From Mucilaginibacter sp. JRF (GTDB taxonomy: Bacteria > Bacteroidota > Bacteroidia > Sphingobacteriales > Sphingobacteriaceae), in assembly GCF_015223065.1 (NCBI RefSeq), contig NZ_JADFBY010000001.1:930001-994000 (forward strand): a stretch of 64,000 nucleotides of DNA, read 5' to 3'. Under the pieces are notes generated by a model. It saw only the letters and a program-made list of their open reading frames with translations, was not told where the DNA came from and ran no database searches. Made by a program: the position numbers and the translations under genes. Shown piece by piece: positions 54,015 to 62,207 of the stretch. Position 1 is the stretch's first letter. The number at the start of each line of letters is the position of its first letter.

Positions 54015-54902
54015 GTGAGATACGCCGCTATTGACATAGGATCGAACGCAGTACGATTGCTCATTGCCGAGATCGTTGAAAATAACCATTCGGTATCATT
54101 CAAAAAAAACACCCTTGTGCGTGTACCATTAAGGTTGGGCGACGACGCGTTTTTGAATCAGCATCTTTCTGAAAGAAAATCAGCCGATCTGATCAAAACC
54201 ATGCAGGCGTTCAGTAACCTGATAGATGTTTACAAGGTAACCGATTACATGGCATGTGCTACATCGGCCATGCGCGAAGCTAAGAACGGCCCGGATGTGG
54301 TTGCACAAATAAAAGAAAAAGCAGGTATTGATCTGGAGATAGTACACGGTCAAAAAGAAGCGAAGATCATTTACGATAGTCATGCCGAGCAGGAGATAGA
54401 TAAAAGCAAGAACTATCTTTATATTGATGTAGGTGGTGGTAGTACCGAACTGTCGTTATTTTCGGCAGGGGAGCTGATCGCTTCGCACTCATTCAACCTG
54501 GGTACCATACGCATACTCGATAATCAGGATAAGGAAGAAACCTGGGAAGAAATGCGCGAATTCATCCGTAAGCATACCCGTGGTTTTAAGGATATTGCAG
54601 GTATAGGCACAGGCGGCAACATCAACAAATTATATCGCCTTGCTGAGCAGAAAGATAAATCGCCGATGCCTTTCAATAAGCTGAAATCGCTGTATAGCTA
54701 TCTGAGCTCATTCTCGTTGAAAGATAGGATAAATGTATTAGGCCTGAACCATGATCGCGCTGACGTTATTATCCCCGCCTGTGAGATATACATAACAGTA
54801 ATGAAAACCGCTGGTATTAAGCAAATTTACGTACCGAGTGTAGGTATGGTTGATGGTATAATTCAAACCCTGATAGAGAAAAATTTCCCTCAATACCGAT
54901 AA
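54015..54902 (+). CDS. Ppx/GppA family phosphatase (exopolyphosphatase-like)
   Basis: The 295-residue ASKHA-fold protein starts with GTG at 54015, two bases after ppk1. MRYAAIDIGSNAVRLLIAE is the classical phosphate-1 motif; YLYIDVGGGSTELSLF and GIGTGGNINKLYRLA are the later motifs. It lacks the C-terminal HD-like domain of E. coli Ppx, so it is the short bacterial form. It may hydrolyse polyphosphate or pppGpp; the ppk1 linkage favours polyphosphate. Confidence 0.92.
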   Translation: MRYAAIDIGSNAVRLLIAEIVENNHSVSFKKNTLVRVPLRLGDDAFLNQHLSERKSADLIKTMQAFSNLIDVYKVTDYMACATSAMREAKNGPDVVAQIKEKAGIDLEIVHGQKEAKIIYDSHAEQEIDKSKNYLYIDVGGGSTELSLFSAGELIASHSFNLGTIRILDNQDKEETWEEMREFIRKHTRGFKDIAGIGTGGNINKLYRLAEQKDKSPMPFNKLKSLYSYLSSFSLKDRINVLGLNHDRADVIIPACEIYITVMKTAGIKQIYVPSVGMVDGIIQTLIEKNFPQYR

Positions 54903-54947
54903 GAAATTATTTGAAAATAAATTATTAAGTTATTGTAAAAATCTTAG

Positions 54948-54955
54948 TATATTTG
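54948..54955 (+). promoter_or_regulatory. Putative -7 box upstream of a short terminated transcript
   Basis: TATATTTG, an exact TAnnTTTG match identical to the box before the SAM riboswitch, lies 45 bp after the ppx stop. Confidence 0.45.
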
Positions 54956-54961
54956 TGGTAC

Positions 54962-55029
54962 CCTTTAATAGGGTATGTTTTTCATAGGTAGATGTAGGGT
55001 CGGGTACTTAGTATTCGACCCTTTTTTTG
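54962..55029 (+). ncRNA. Candidate ~65-nt small RNA or attenuated leader before ubiX
   Basis: A -7 box at 54948-54955 is followed after only ~50 bp by a terminator (54996-55029), and no reading frame fits between. A TACCCT/AGGGTA inverted repeat surrounds the predicted start (54959-54975). The product would be a very short RNA, or the region acts as a transcription attenuator for ubiX 47 bp downstream. Confidence 0.35.
54996..55029 (+). terminator. Terminator between ppx and ubiX
   Basis: Stem AGGGTCG/CGACCCT (54996-55002 with 55016-55022), then TTTTTTT. It may end the ppk1-ppx transcript as well as the short RNA proposed here. Confidence 0.8.
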
Positions 55030-55075
55030 TGCCCGCAACTTTATCCCGCTGCATTTGTTATACTTGCATCCAGTT

Positions 55076-55639
55076 ATGAAAAAGAAGATAGTTATAGCCA
55101 TTACAGGTGCAAGTGGAGCCATTTATGCCAAATTGTTGCTGGATAAATTGCAGCAATTACAGAGCCAGGTAGCCGAGGTTGGCATCATCATGTCTACAAA
55201 CGCCCAAGAGGTTTGGCGTGTAGAGTTAGGTAATGAGAGCTATCAAAACTATCCATACAAATTTTATAACAAGTACGATTTTAGCGCGCCCTTTGCCTCC
55301 GGCTCCGCTAAATTTGATACCATGGTTGTGGTGCCATGCTCAATGGGTACGCTCGGTCGAATAGCCAGCGGCGTGTCCGACGATCTGACCACCCGCGCAG
55401 CTGACGTGATATTAAAAGAACGCCGCAAACTCATCTTAGTGGCTCGTGATACCCCGCTCAACCTGATACAAATACGCAACATGGCCACCGTTACCGAAGC
55501 TGGTGGAATTATCTGCCCGGCCATACCATCCTTTTACAGCCGCCCGCAAACCATTGAAGAAGTAGCCATGACGGTAGTAAACCGCGTGATAGATTTGATA
55601 GGGTTGGAGGATGATAGTTTTAGATGGGGGGAGGAGTAG
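55076..55639 (+). CDS. ubiX: UbiX family flavin prenyltransferase
   Basis: Makes prenylated FMN, the cofactor of UbiD-type decarboxylases. ATG at 55076 gives MKKKIVIAITGASGAIYAKL, the expected start, with 187 residues; an in-frame TTG lies seven codons upstream. The dimethylallyl-phosphate and FMN site residues are visible in PCSMGTLGRIASGVSDDLTT and ARDTPLNLIQIRNM. No ubiD-like gene lies in the window. It is probably monocistronic. Confidence 0.95.
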   Translation: MKKKIVIAITGASGAIYAKLLLDKLQQLQSQVAEVGIIMSTNAQEVWRVELGNESYQNYPYKFYNKYDFSAPFASGSAKFDTMVVVPCSMGTLGRIASGVSDDLTTRAADVILKERRKLILVARDTPLNLIQIRNMATVTEAGGIICPAIPSFYSRPQTIEEVAMTVVNRVIDLIGLEDDSFRWGEE

Positions 55640-55640
55640 T

Positions 55641-55790
55641 CTTGAACCCGAATTTACAGAATTAAGGAATTTTTAGAATAAAGCTCATTCTGTCAATTCT
55701 TCAATTCGGAAAATTCCGGTTCAGATATATTCTATAAATTCTGGTTCAAGACAAATACTTTCTGTCATCAAACTCTGATTTCTGAAAATT
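55641..55790. repeat. Degenerate AT-rich palindromic repeat element
   Basis: Left arm 55641-55679 (CTTGAACCCGAATTT...) is imperfectly inverted at 55687-55724 (...AAATTCCGGTTCAG), forming a long hairpin built of GAATT units about 10 bases apart. Further degenerate copies (AATTCTGGTTCAAG at 55737-55750) continue to ~55790. No coding function; probably a dispersed intergenic repeat. Confidence 0.6.
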
Positions 55791-55816
55791 CCCCTCACTC
55801 CAAAATAAATTCTGGT

Positions 55817-55824
55817 TATCTTTG
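55817..55824 (+). promoter_or_regulatory. Promoter -7 box of mtaB, near-leaderless
   Basis: TATCTTTG exactly matches TAnnTTTG and ends only 10 bases before the ATG at 55835, implying a leader of just a few nucleotides. Confidence 0.5.
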
Positions 55825-55834
55825 CCGATTAATA

Positions 55835-57154
55835 ATGAACAGGAAGGTAGCATTTTATACACTGGGCTGTAAGCTTAACTATTCGGAAACATCGAGTATT
55901 GGCAGGTTATTTAACGATGCCGGTTATGATACGGTTGATTTTACCGATACGCCCGATGTATATGTGATCAACACATGTTCGGTAACCGAGAATGCCGATA
56001 AAAAATGCAAAAAGATAGTTAAGGAAGCTTTAAAGGTTTCTCCTAACGCTTACATTACCATTGTTGGTTGCTACGCTCAATTAAAACCAAAAGAGATAGC
56101 CGAAATTCCGGGTGTTGATATGGTGCTTGGCGCTGCCGAAAAATTCCAGATCATTGATCATATTACCGATCTTACCAAGCAGCCCAAAACATTAGTTTAC
56201 AATCAACCGGTGTCCGAAGCTAATGAGTTTGTACCCGCCTATTCGTTTGGTGATCGTACCCGTACCTTCCTTAAAGTTCAGGATGGTTGCGATTATTCTT
56301 GTACCTTTTGTACCATACCCTTAGCGCGTGGTGCAAGCCGTAGCGATACCATTGAGAATGTTTTAGATCAGGCTCGTAAGATCGCGGAATCAGGTGTTAA
56401 GGAGATCGTATTAACAGGCGTTAACCTTGGCGATTTTGGTATCCGCAATGGCCAGCGTGAAGATAAATTCTTTGACCTGGTAAAAGCACTTGATGAAGTT
56501 GAGGGTATCGACAGGATACGTATCTCATCCATCGAACCAAACCTGTTGACCGACGAGATCATTGAGTTTGTAGCTACCTCAAAAAGGTTTGTGCCGCATT
56601 TCCATATTCCGTTACAATCAGGTTCCGATAAAATATTGGGCTTAATGCGCCGTCGTTACAAACGAGCGCTTTATGCTGATAGGGTAGCAAAGATCAAAGC
56701 CATAATGCCCGACTGCTGCATAGGTGTGGATGTTATAGTAGGTTTCCCTGGTGAAACACGTGAGGATTTTATAGATACCTATAATTTTTTGAATGATATG
56801 GATATTTCATATCTGCACGTATTTACCTATTCAGAACGTGAAAATACCCTTGCCGCCGAAATGAAAGGCACTGTACCGGGCTCAACCCGTGCCGACAGGA
56901 GCAAGATGTTGCACATACTATCCGATAAAAAGCGCCGTGCCTTTTACGATACTCAATTAGGAAAGACCGAAGAAGTACTATTTGAGGGTGATATTAAGGA
57001 TGGTTTTATGCATGGCTTTACCCGTAACTATGTAAAGGTGAAGGCTAAATACGATCCTGTATTGGTTAACGAGCTAAAATCAGTTCAATTAACAAATATA
57101 TCACCCGACGGTGATGTAGAAATTACAGAAGCAGTTGAGGTATTAGTGCATTAA
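55835..57154 (+). CDS. mtaB: tRNA t6A37 methylthiotransferase MtaB
   Basis: A radical SAM enzyme that methylthiolates N6-threonylcarbamoyladenosine at tRNA position 37. The 439 residues carry the N-terminal UPF0004 domain (YTLGCKLNYSETSSIGRLF, NTCSVTENADKKC, IVGCYAQL) with its second cluster cysteines, the radical SAM triad C152-x3-C156-x2-C159 in CDYSCTFC, and a C-terminal TRAM-like region. The CKLNYSE wording separates MtaB from MiaB and RimO. It is followed after 30 bp by lgt on the same strand. Confidence 0.94.
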   Translation: MNRKVAFYTLGCKLNYSETSSIGRLFNDAGYDTVDFTDTPDVYVINTCSVTENADKKCKKIVKEALKVSPNAYITIVGCYAQLKPKEIAEIPGVDMVLGAAEKFQIIDHITDLTKQPKTLVYNQPVSEANEFVPAYSFGDRTRTFLKVQDGCDYSCTFCTIPLARGASRSDTIENVLDQARKIAESGVKEIVLTGVNLGDFGIRNGQREDKFFDLVKALDEVEGIDRIRISSIEPNLLTDEIIEFVATSKRFVPHFHIPLQSGSDKILGLMRRRYKRALYADRVAKIKAIMPDCCIGVDVIVGFPGETREDFIDTYNFLNDMDISYLHVFTYSERENTLAAEMKGTVPGSTRADRSKMLHILSDKKRRAFYDTQLGKTEEVLFEGDIKDGFMHGFTRNYVKVKAKYDPVLVNELKSVQLTNISPDGDVEITEAVEVLVH

Positions 57155-57184
57155 AAGCATATATTCGTCCCCAAAATACTGCTT

Positions 57185-58345
57185 ATGTTTCCTACCATAT
57201 CCGAGCTGATACATTATCTTACCGGGTTAAACGTACCACCATTACCAATACAAACATTTGGCTTTTTTGTAGCGATTGCCTTTATGGCCGCTTATTGGGC
57301 TTTTGTACAGGAATTTAAACGCCGCGAAAAGCTTGGCGAGATACATCCGCTGCACAAAACAATAACTGTTGGCGAACCCTTGTCGACAGGTGAAATAATA
57401 GGAAACGGTATTTTTGGATTCATTATTGGCTTTAAATTTCTTGAGGCCATACTGCATTATAAAGATCTGATCAATGATACGCAGAGCTTTCTGCTATCAA
57501 CCCGAGGTAACCTGTTGGGTGGTATAGTATTGGCCGCGGTATTCATTTACTGGGCTTACGCCGAAAACAAGAAGCAGCGTTTACCACAACCTGTTCAAAA
57601 ACGGGTACTGGTGCATCCGCACGAGTTAATGGGTAACATACTGCTTTGGGCAGCCGTGTTTGGTTTTGCCGGAGCGAAGCTATTTAACGGACTTGAGAAC
57701 TGGGATGCCTTTATGGCTGATCCGGTAGGTATGCTTATCGGCACCAGCGGCTTAACCTTTTACGGTGGATTAATATGCGGTGGCGCTGCCGTACTATATA
57801 TAGCAAACAAAAATGGTATTAAGCCATTGACGATGCTTGATATTGGCGGACCCGGCATGATGCTGTCCTATGGTGTTGGTCGTATTGGTTGCCAAATGGC
57901 CGGCGATGGCGACTGGGGAATAACCAACCTTGCCCCAAAACCAGGCTGGTTAAGCTGGGCACCCGATTGGATGTGGGCCTTTAAATACCCTCATAATGTT
58001 AACAGCGAGGGGGTGCCTATAGCCAATTGTCTTGGAAAGTATTGCAGCGAACTACCTCAGCCGGTTTTCCCTACACCGTTTTACGAAGTAGTGATGTGCC
58101 TTATACTTTTTCTGGTGATATGGGGCGTACGTAACAAAATATCAAAGCCTGGTGCATTGTTCGGTATATACCTGATATTGGCCGGTGTTGAGCGTTTCTT
58201 TATTGAACTTATCCGTGTAAATACCAAATACCATTTATTCGGTATATCATTTACTCAGGCCGAGATGATCTCGTTATTTATGGTTGTTGGCGGTGCTGTT
58301 CTAATTGCGCGCACCGAAGGTAAAAAAACACAGATCGTTCAATAA
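57185..58345 (+). CDS. lgt: Prolipoprotein diacylglyceryl transferase
   Basis: Transfers diacylglycerol from phosphatidylglycerol to the lipobox cysteine of prolipoproteins. The 386-residue multi-spanning protein contains the Lgt signature [16 protein letters not shown] (R233 being the conserved arginine), a [12 protein letters not shown] helix and the late [13 protein letters not shown] segment. It is longer than the ~290-residue E. coli enzyme, with insertions at ~45-75 and ~250-285, as is common in Bacteroidota. The window encodes many lipoproteins it would process. It lies between mtaB and a suhB-like gene in a tight run. Confidence 0.94.
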   Translation: MFPTISELIHYLTGLNVPPLPIQTFGFFVAIAFMAAYWAFVQEFKRREKLGEIHPLHKTITVGEPLSTGEIIGNGIFGFIIGFKFLEAILHYKDLINDTQSFLLSTRGNLLGGIVLAAVFIYWAYAENKKQRLPQPVQKRVLVHPHELMGNILLWAAVFGFAGAKLFNGLENWDAFMADPVGMLIGTSGLTFYGGLICGGAAVLYIANKNGIKPLTMLDIGGPGMMLSYGVGRIGCQMAGDGDWGITNLAPKPGWLSWAPDWMWAFKYPHNVNSEGVPIANCLGKYCSELPQPVFPTPFYEVVMCLILFLVIWGVRNKISKPGALFGIYLILAGVERFFIELIRVNTKYHLFGISFTQAEMISLFMVVGGAVLIARTEGKKTQIVQ

Positions 58346-58369
58346 TCTTATCTAAAACTATACGCTGAC

Positions 58370-59158
58370 ATGAATTTACAGGAGGTTGTATTAAGTACAG
58401 TTGAGCTTGCTAAACAGGTGGGTGATTTTATCCGTCAGGAGAGAAAGACATTTAGTATTGATAAGATAGAGTATAAAGGTCTGAACGACCTGGTATCATA
58501 CGTTGATAAAACCGCCGAGCAGCAGTTAGTAGCCGGACTTGAAAAGATATTACCCATAGCCGGTTTTATCACCGAGGAAAAAACAAGTATCCGTTTAGGT
58601 CAGATATATAACTGGATCATTGATCCGCTGGATGGTACCACTAACTTTATACACGGCTTGCCAACGTTTTCTATCAGCATCGCTTTAAAGGAGTATGATG
58701 AACTTGTTGCCGGAGTGGTGTATGAAATAAACCTCGACGAATGCTTTTACGCGTGGAAAGGGGCACCTGCATATTTAAACGGCAACGAAATTAAAGTAAG
58801 CAAAGCGCCGAGCCTTGAGCATAGTTTGTTAGCAACAGGATTCCCGTATTATGATTTTAGTAAGCAGGATCAATACATAGAACTCTTTGCCGAACTGATG
58901 CGTAGCTGCCACGGTTTACGCCGTTTGGGCTCGGCCGCGGTTGATCTGGCTTATACTGCCTGTGGTAGGTTTGAAGGTTTCTACGAGTATAACCTTAATG
59001 CCTGGGACGTTGCCGCCGGTATAGTTATCGTTAAACAGGCAGGCGGACAGGTAGTAAACTTTAAAGGCGGCGATGAAGTAATTGAAACCCGTGAGTTATT
59101 AGCTACTAACGGCAATATTACAGCGGAGATGTTGCAGGCGATTCAAAAATTTTTCTGA
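58370..59158 (+). CDS. Inositol monophosphatase family protein
   Basis: The 262-residue Mg-dependent phosphatase has the metal site GFITEEKTS, IIDPLDGTTNFIHG (D85, D88) and the C-terminal NAWDVAAGIVIVKQAGG. The family includes SuhB, inositol-1-phosphatases and other small sugar phosphatases; the exact substrate cannot be told from sequence. It starts 24 bp after lgt and is probably the last gene of the mtaB-lgt run. Confidence 0.92.
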   Translation: MNLQEVVLSTVELAKQVGDFIRQERKTFSIDKIEYKGLNDLVSYVDKTAEQQLVAGLEKILPIAGFITEEKTSIRLGQIYNWIIDPLDGTTNFIHGLPTFSISIALKEYDELVAGVVYEINLDECFYAWKGAPAYLNGNEIKVSKAPSLEHSLLATGFPYYDFSKQDQYIELFAELMRSCHGLRRLGSAAVDLAYTACGRFEGFYEYNLNAWDVAAGIVIVKQAGGQVVNFKGGDEVIETRELLATNGNITAEMLQAIQKFF

Positions 59159-59162
59159 CCAT

Positions 59163-59352
59163 GATTTATTGATTTCCTTGATTATGGGATTTCATTTTGA
59201 GATTTCACTGATTTTAAGAGATCGATTCCACAGATCGTTATAAATAAAAAAAGTCCCATAGATTGACCTATGGGACTTTTTAATGCGTATTATTTATCTG
59301 TGTAATTTCAATCTAATCGGTGAAATCACAAAAAATAATCAGTGAAATCCTA
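59163..59352. repeat. Degenerate palindromic repeat flanking a terminator
   Basis: Left arm 59163-59244 and right arm ~59285-59352 share inverted degenerate units such as GATTTCACTGATT (left, ~59201) and AATCAGTGAAATC (right, ~59337), spaced by about ten bases. CCACAGATCGTTATAAATA and TATTTATCTGTG are also inverted. A perfect terminator hairpin sits at the centre. Resembles the element at 55.65 kb in design. Confidence 0.6.
59248..59282. terminator. Bidirectional terminator between the suhB-like and nfu genes
   Basis: Perfect 14-bp stem (59248-59261 with 59268-59281), six-base loop, A run on the left and T run on the right, between two convergent genes. Confidence 0.92.
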
Positions 59353-59355
59353 TCA

Positions 59356-59904
59356 TTAATAAGCTTCAGATACTACTTCGGTAACACCTGGTACCATGCG
59401 TTTAAGCAGGTTTTCGATACCGGCTTTAAGTGTTACGGTTGATGATGGGCAGCCGCTGCATGAACCGCGAAGCTCAACAGTTACAATACCTTCGTCGAAT
59501 GATTTATAGGTGATAGCGCCGCCATCCTGCTCAACAGCCGGGCGAACGTAATCGTTCAGTATTTGCTGAATTTTTATTTCGGTATCGGTGCCTTCAAAAT
59601 CAACTTCTACGTGTTCTTCGGCTTTTACCGTAAGTTCCGATTCAACTGCGCCTTTTACAAACTCCTTAAGTATCGGCTCAATATCAGCCCAATCGGTACC
59701 CTCAGTTTTGGTAACGGTTACAAAGTTGCTTGCAAAGAATACGCCGTTAACAAACGAAAATTTATAAAGCTCTTTAGCAAAGGTTGAGCTTTCAGCGCTT
59801 TCTTTAGTGGCATAATCAACACTGCCGTTTATCAGCAACTTGTTCACTATGAACTTCATAGTTGCCGGGTTTGGTGTAGCTTCGGTATATACGTTGATAT
59901 TCAT
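59356..59904 (-). CDS. NifU-like Fe-S scaffold/carrier protein (Nfu)
   Basis: The 182-residue protein joins an N-terminal Nfu_N domain (TEATPNPATMKFIVNKLLI) to a C-terminal NifU-like domain with C149-x2-C152 in RGSCSGCPSSTVTLKAGIE, which binds a bridging 4Fe-4S cluster between monomers. It delivers Fe-S clusters to apoproteins; sulfur may come from the cysteine desulfurase encoded at 32.5 kb or another one elsewhere. Single gene with a well-formed promoter upstream. Confidence 0.94.
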   Translation of the reverse strand: MNINVYTEATPNPATMKFIVNKLLINGSVDYATKESAESSTFAKELYKFSFVNGVFFASNFVTVTKTEGTDWADIEPILKEFVKGAVESELTVKAEEHVEVDFEGTDTEIKIQQILNDYVRPAVEQDGGAITYKSFDEGIVTVELRGSCSGCPSSTVTLKAGIENLLKRMVPGVTEVVSEAY

Positions 59905-59934
59905 CTTTTTCGGGATTGTTATTTGTATTTATAA

Positions 59935-59968
59935 CAAATTTAAACAGCTTTTTTGTTAAATGCGCAAA
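59935..59968 (-). promoter_or_regulatory. Promoter of the nfu gene with both -33 and -7 boxes
   Basis: On the minus strand TTTG (59968-59965), 22 bases, then TAAATTTG (59942-59935). This is the best match in the window to the Bacteroidota promoter TTTG-N19-23-TAnnTTTG, 30 bp before the start codon. Confidence 0.65.
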
Positions 59969-60008
59969 CCAATTTAGTTATGACCGCTTAATGACTTTGA
60001 CGATACAC

Positions 60009-61352
60009 TTAAATACCCGTATAATTCGATGGCGTTATCTGTTTAAGCTCAGCTTTCACACTATCATTTACATCCAACGTATCAACAAATGCAGCTATAG
60101 TTTCCGCATTTACATGGGTATTGGTACGGGTAAGTTCCTTTAACGCTTCGTACGGGTTAGGGTAGGCCTCGCGGCGTAGTATGGTTTGTATAGCTTCGGC
60201 TACTACTGCCCAGTTAGCTTCAAGGTCGGCGTTAATGGCGGCCTCGTTCAATAATAGTTTATTTAAACCTTTAACTGTCGATTTTATGGCGATCAATGTA
60301 TGAGCCACAGGCACACCTATATTACGCAATACTGTGCTATCAGTAAGATCGCGTTGCAGGCGAGATACTGGTAACTTAGCCGCTAAGTGCTCAAATAATG
60401 CGTTAGCTATACCCAGGTTACCTTCCGAATTTTCAAAATCAATAGGGTTAACCTTATGTGGCATAGCTGATGAGCCAACTTCGCCGGCCTTGATCTTTTG
60501 CTTAAAGTAATTCATGGAGATATAGGTCCACATATCACGATCCAGATCGATCAGAATGTTATTGATGCGTTTCAGCGCATCGCATTGAGCAGCGAAATTA
60601 TCGTAATGCTCTATTTGTGTAGTGTATTGCGAGCGGCTTAATCCTAAAATGTTATCTACAAAGTTATTCCCAAAGGCTTTCCAGTCGATAGCCGGATAAG
60701 CGATATTATGCGCGTTAAAATTGCCTGTAGCACCACCAAACTTGGCTGAGAAAGGCACCTGTTGCAACTGCTGTAATTGTTTTTCTATACGTTCAACAAA
60801 TACACTGATCTCCTTACCCAAACGGCTTGGAGAGGCTGGTTGCCCGTGCGTATGTGCCAGCATGGGTATATTTTGCCAATCGGAAGCGTAAGCTTTAAGC
60901 GTATCAACCAATTCTGTAATAGCAGGGTAATAGCTTTCAACAAGTGCCAATTTGAATGAGTACGGGATAGCGGTGTTATTAATATCCTGCGAGGTAAGGC
61001 CAAAGTGGATGAACTCCTTGTATTGCTCAATGCCCAACTCATCAAATTTTTGCTTGATGAAGTATTCAACCGCTTTAACATCGTGGTTGGTGGTCTTTTC
61101 TATTTGCTTAATGCTCTCAGCATCAGCTTCGCTAAAACTTTTATATATGTCGCGTAGTTTATCAGATAATGATCTGTCAAAATCAGCTAACTGAGGTAAC
61201 GGGTGTTCATATAATGCTATAAAATACTCTATCTCAACAAATACCCTGTATTTAATTAAAGCATATTCAGAAAAATAAGCGGCAAGGCCTGCGGTTGTAT
61301 TGCGGTACCTGCCGTCAACAGGTGATATTGCTGATAAAGCGTTTAGCTGCAT
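60009..61352 (-). CDS. purB: Adenylosuccinate lyase
   Basis: Catalyses two fumarate-releasing steps of purine synthesis. 447 residues; the long E. coli-type form with start LNALSAISPVDGRY, the active-site histidine region FGLTSQDINNTA, LAHTHGQPASPSRLG and the fumarase/ASL signature GSSAMPHKVNPIDFENSEGN. Single gene. Confidence 0.96.
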   Translation of the reverse strand: MQLNALSAISPVDGRYRNTTAGLAAYFSEYALIKYRVFVEIEYFIALYEHPLPQLADFDRSLSDKLRDIYKSFSEADAESIKQIEKTTNHDVKAVEYFIKQKFDELGIEQYKEFIHFGLTSQDINNTAIPYSFKLALVESYYPAITELVDTLKAYASDWQNIPMLAHTHGQPASPSRLGKEISVFVERIEKQLQQLQQVPFSAKFGGATGNFNAHNIAYPAIDWKAFGNNFVDNILGLSRSQYTTQIEHYDNFAAQCDALKRINNILIDLDRDMWTYISMNYFKQKIKAGEVGSSAMPHKVNPIDFENSEGNLGIANALFEHLAAKLPVSRLQRDLTDSTVLRNIGVPVAHTLIAIKSTVKGLNKLLLNEAAINADLEANWAVVAEAIQTILRREAYPNPYEALKELTRTNTHVNAETIAAFVDTLDVNDSVKAELKQITPSNYTGI

Positions 61353-61371
61353 AGTATATATGAATTTTTGG

Positions 61372-61379
61372 CAAAGATA
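61372..61379 (-). promoter_or_regulatory. Promoter -7 box of purB
   Basis: CAAAGATA on the plus strand reads TATCTTTG on the minus strand, an exact TAnnTTTG match 19 bp before the start codon; no clear -33 TTTG. Confidence 0.5.
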
Positions 61380-61508
61380 CCATTTTTAAAACACAGTTAA
61401 CACGACACTCGTAAAACCAATAATTGAATAAATAGGCAACTATTTGACAATTTGATAACCATTGGAAACTATATATTCAAAAAACGTTTCCTTAGTTTTG
61501 CTGACGTT

Positions 61509-62126
61509 ATGGAACAGGCAGACAGGATATTACAAGGAGCTGAAGACCTTTTTTTGCATTCGGGCATTAAAAGTATTACGATGGACGACATTGCCCGCCA
61601 CCTCGGCATGTCAAAAAAAACCATCTATCAATTTTATAAGGATAAGAATGAGCTGGTAATAAAACTGGTACGCAAAAAACTCGAAGAAGATATTAATGAG
61701 ATTAATAAGATCATGAAAAGCGAAGGTAACGTGGTACAACAAATGCTCGACATGATGAAATGCTCAGGCGAGATATTATCACAGGTAAACCCTGTAGCCA
61801 TACACGATCTGCAAAAATATCATCCCGAAGGATGGGAATTATTTAAGGGCTTTAAAGGTCAGTTTTTAGTTGAAAAACTGGAAGAATTACTAACCAAGGG
61901 CAAGGAGCAAGGCTATATACGCCCCGAGGTAGATGTGCGCATAATAGCCCGCATGCGGGTAGCGCAGGTTGAGATGGGGTTTGATACCCGCTTGTTCCCA
62001 ACGTCGGAATTTAATAGCTGGAAAGTGCAGTACCAGTTTTTGGAGCACTTCAATTTTGGCGTATGTACACTTGAGGGCTACAAACTGTTGGAGCAATATT
62101 GTAAAAATATTATACCGCAATATTAA
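61509..62126 (+). CDS. TetR/AcrR family transcriptional regulator
   Basis: ATG at 61509 (MEQADRILQGAEDLFLHSG) gives 205 residues and places the N-terminal HTH as usual; the frame runs open to 61452 through a TTG. HTH signature: SITMDDIARHLGMSKKTIYQ, then FYKDKNELV. The C-terminal ligand domain is variable. It precedes a TolC/RND operon on the same strand by 81 bp and is very probably its repressor. Confidence 0.93.
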   Translation: MEQADRILQGAEDLFLHSGIKSITMDDIARHLGMSKKTIYQFYKDKNELVIKLVRKKLEEDINEINKIMKSEGNVVQQMLDMMKCSGEILSQVNPVAIHDLQKYHPEGWELFKGFKGQFLVEKLEELLTKGKEQGYIRPEVDVRIIARMRVAQVEMGFDTRLFPTSEFNSWKVQYQFLEHFNFGVCTLEGYKLLEQYCKNIIPQY

Positions 62127-62207
62127 CTGCTGACATAGGGCTGTCAGGCCCCGTGCGGTTATTTGCAATGAAAAACAAAATAGCAATACATCAATCACTA
62201 TATATAC

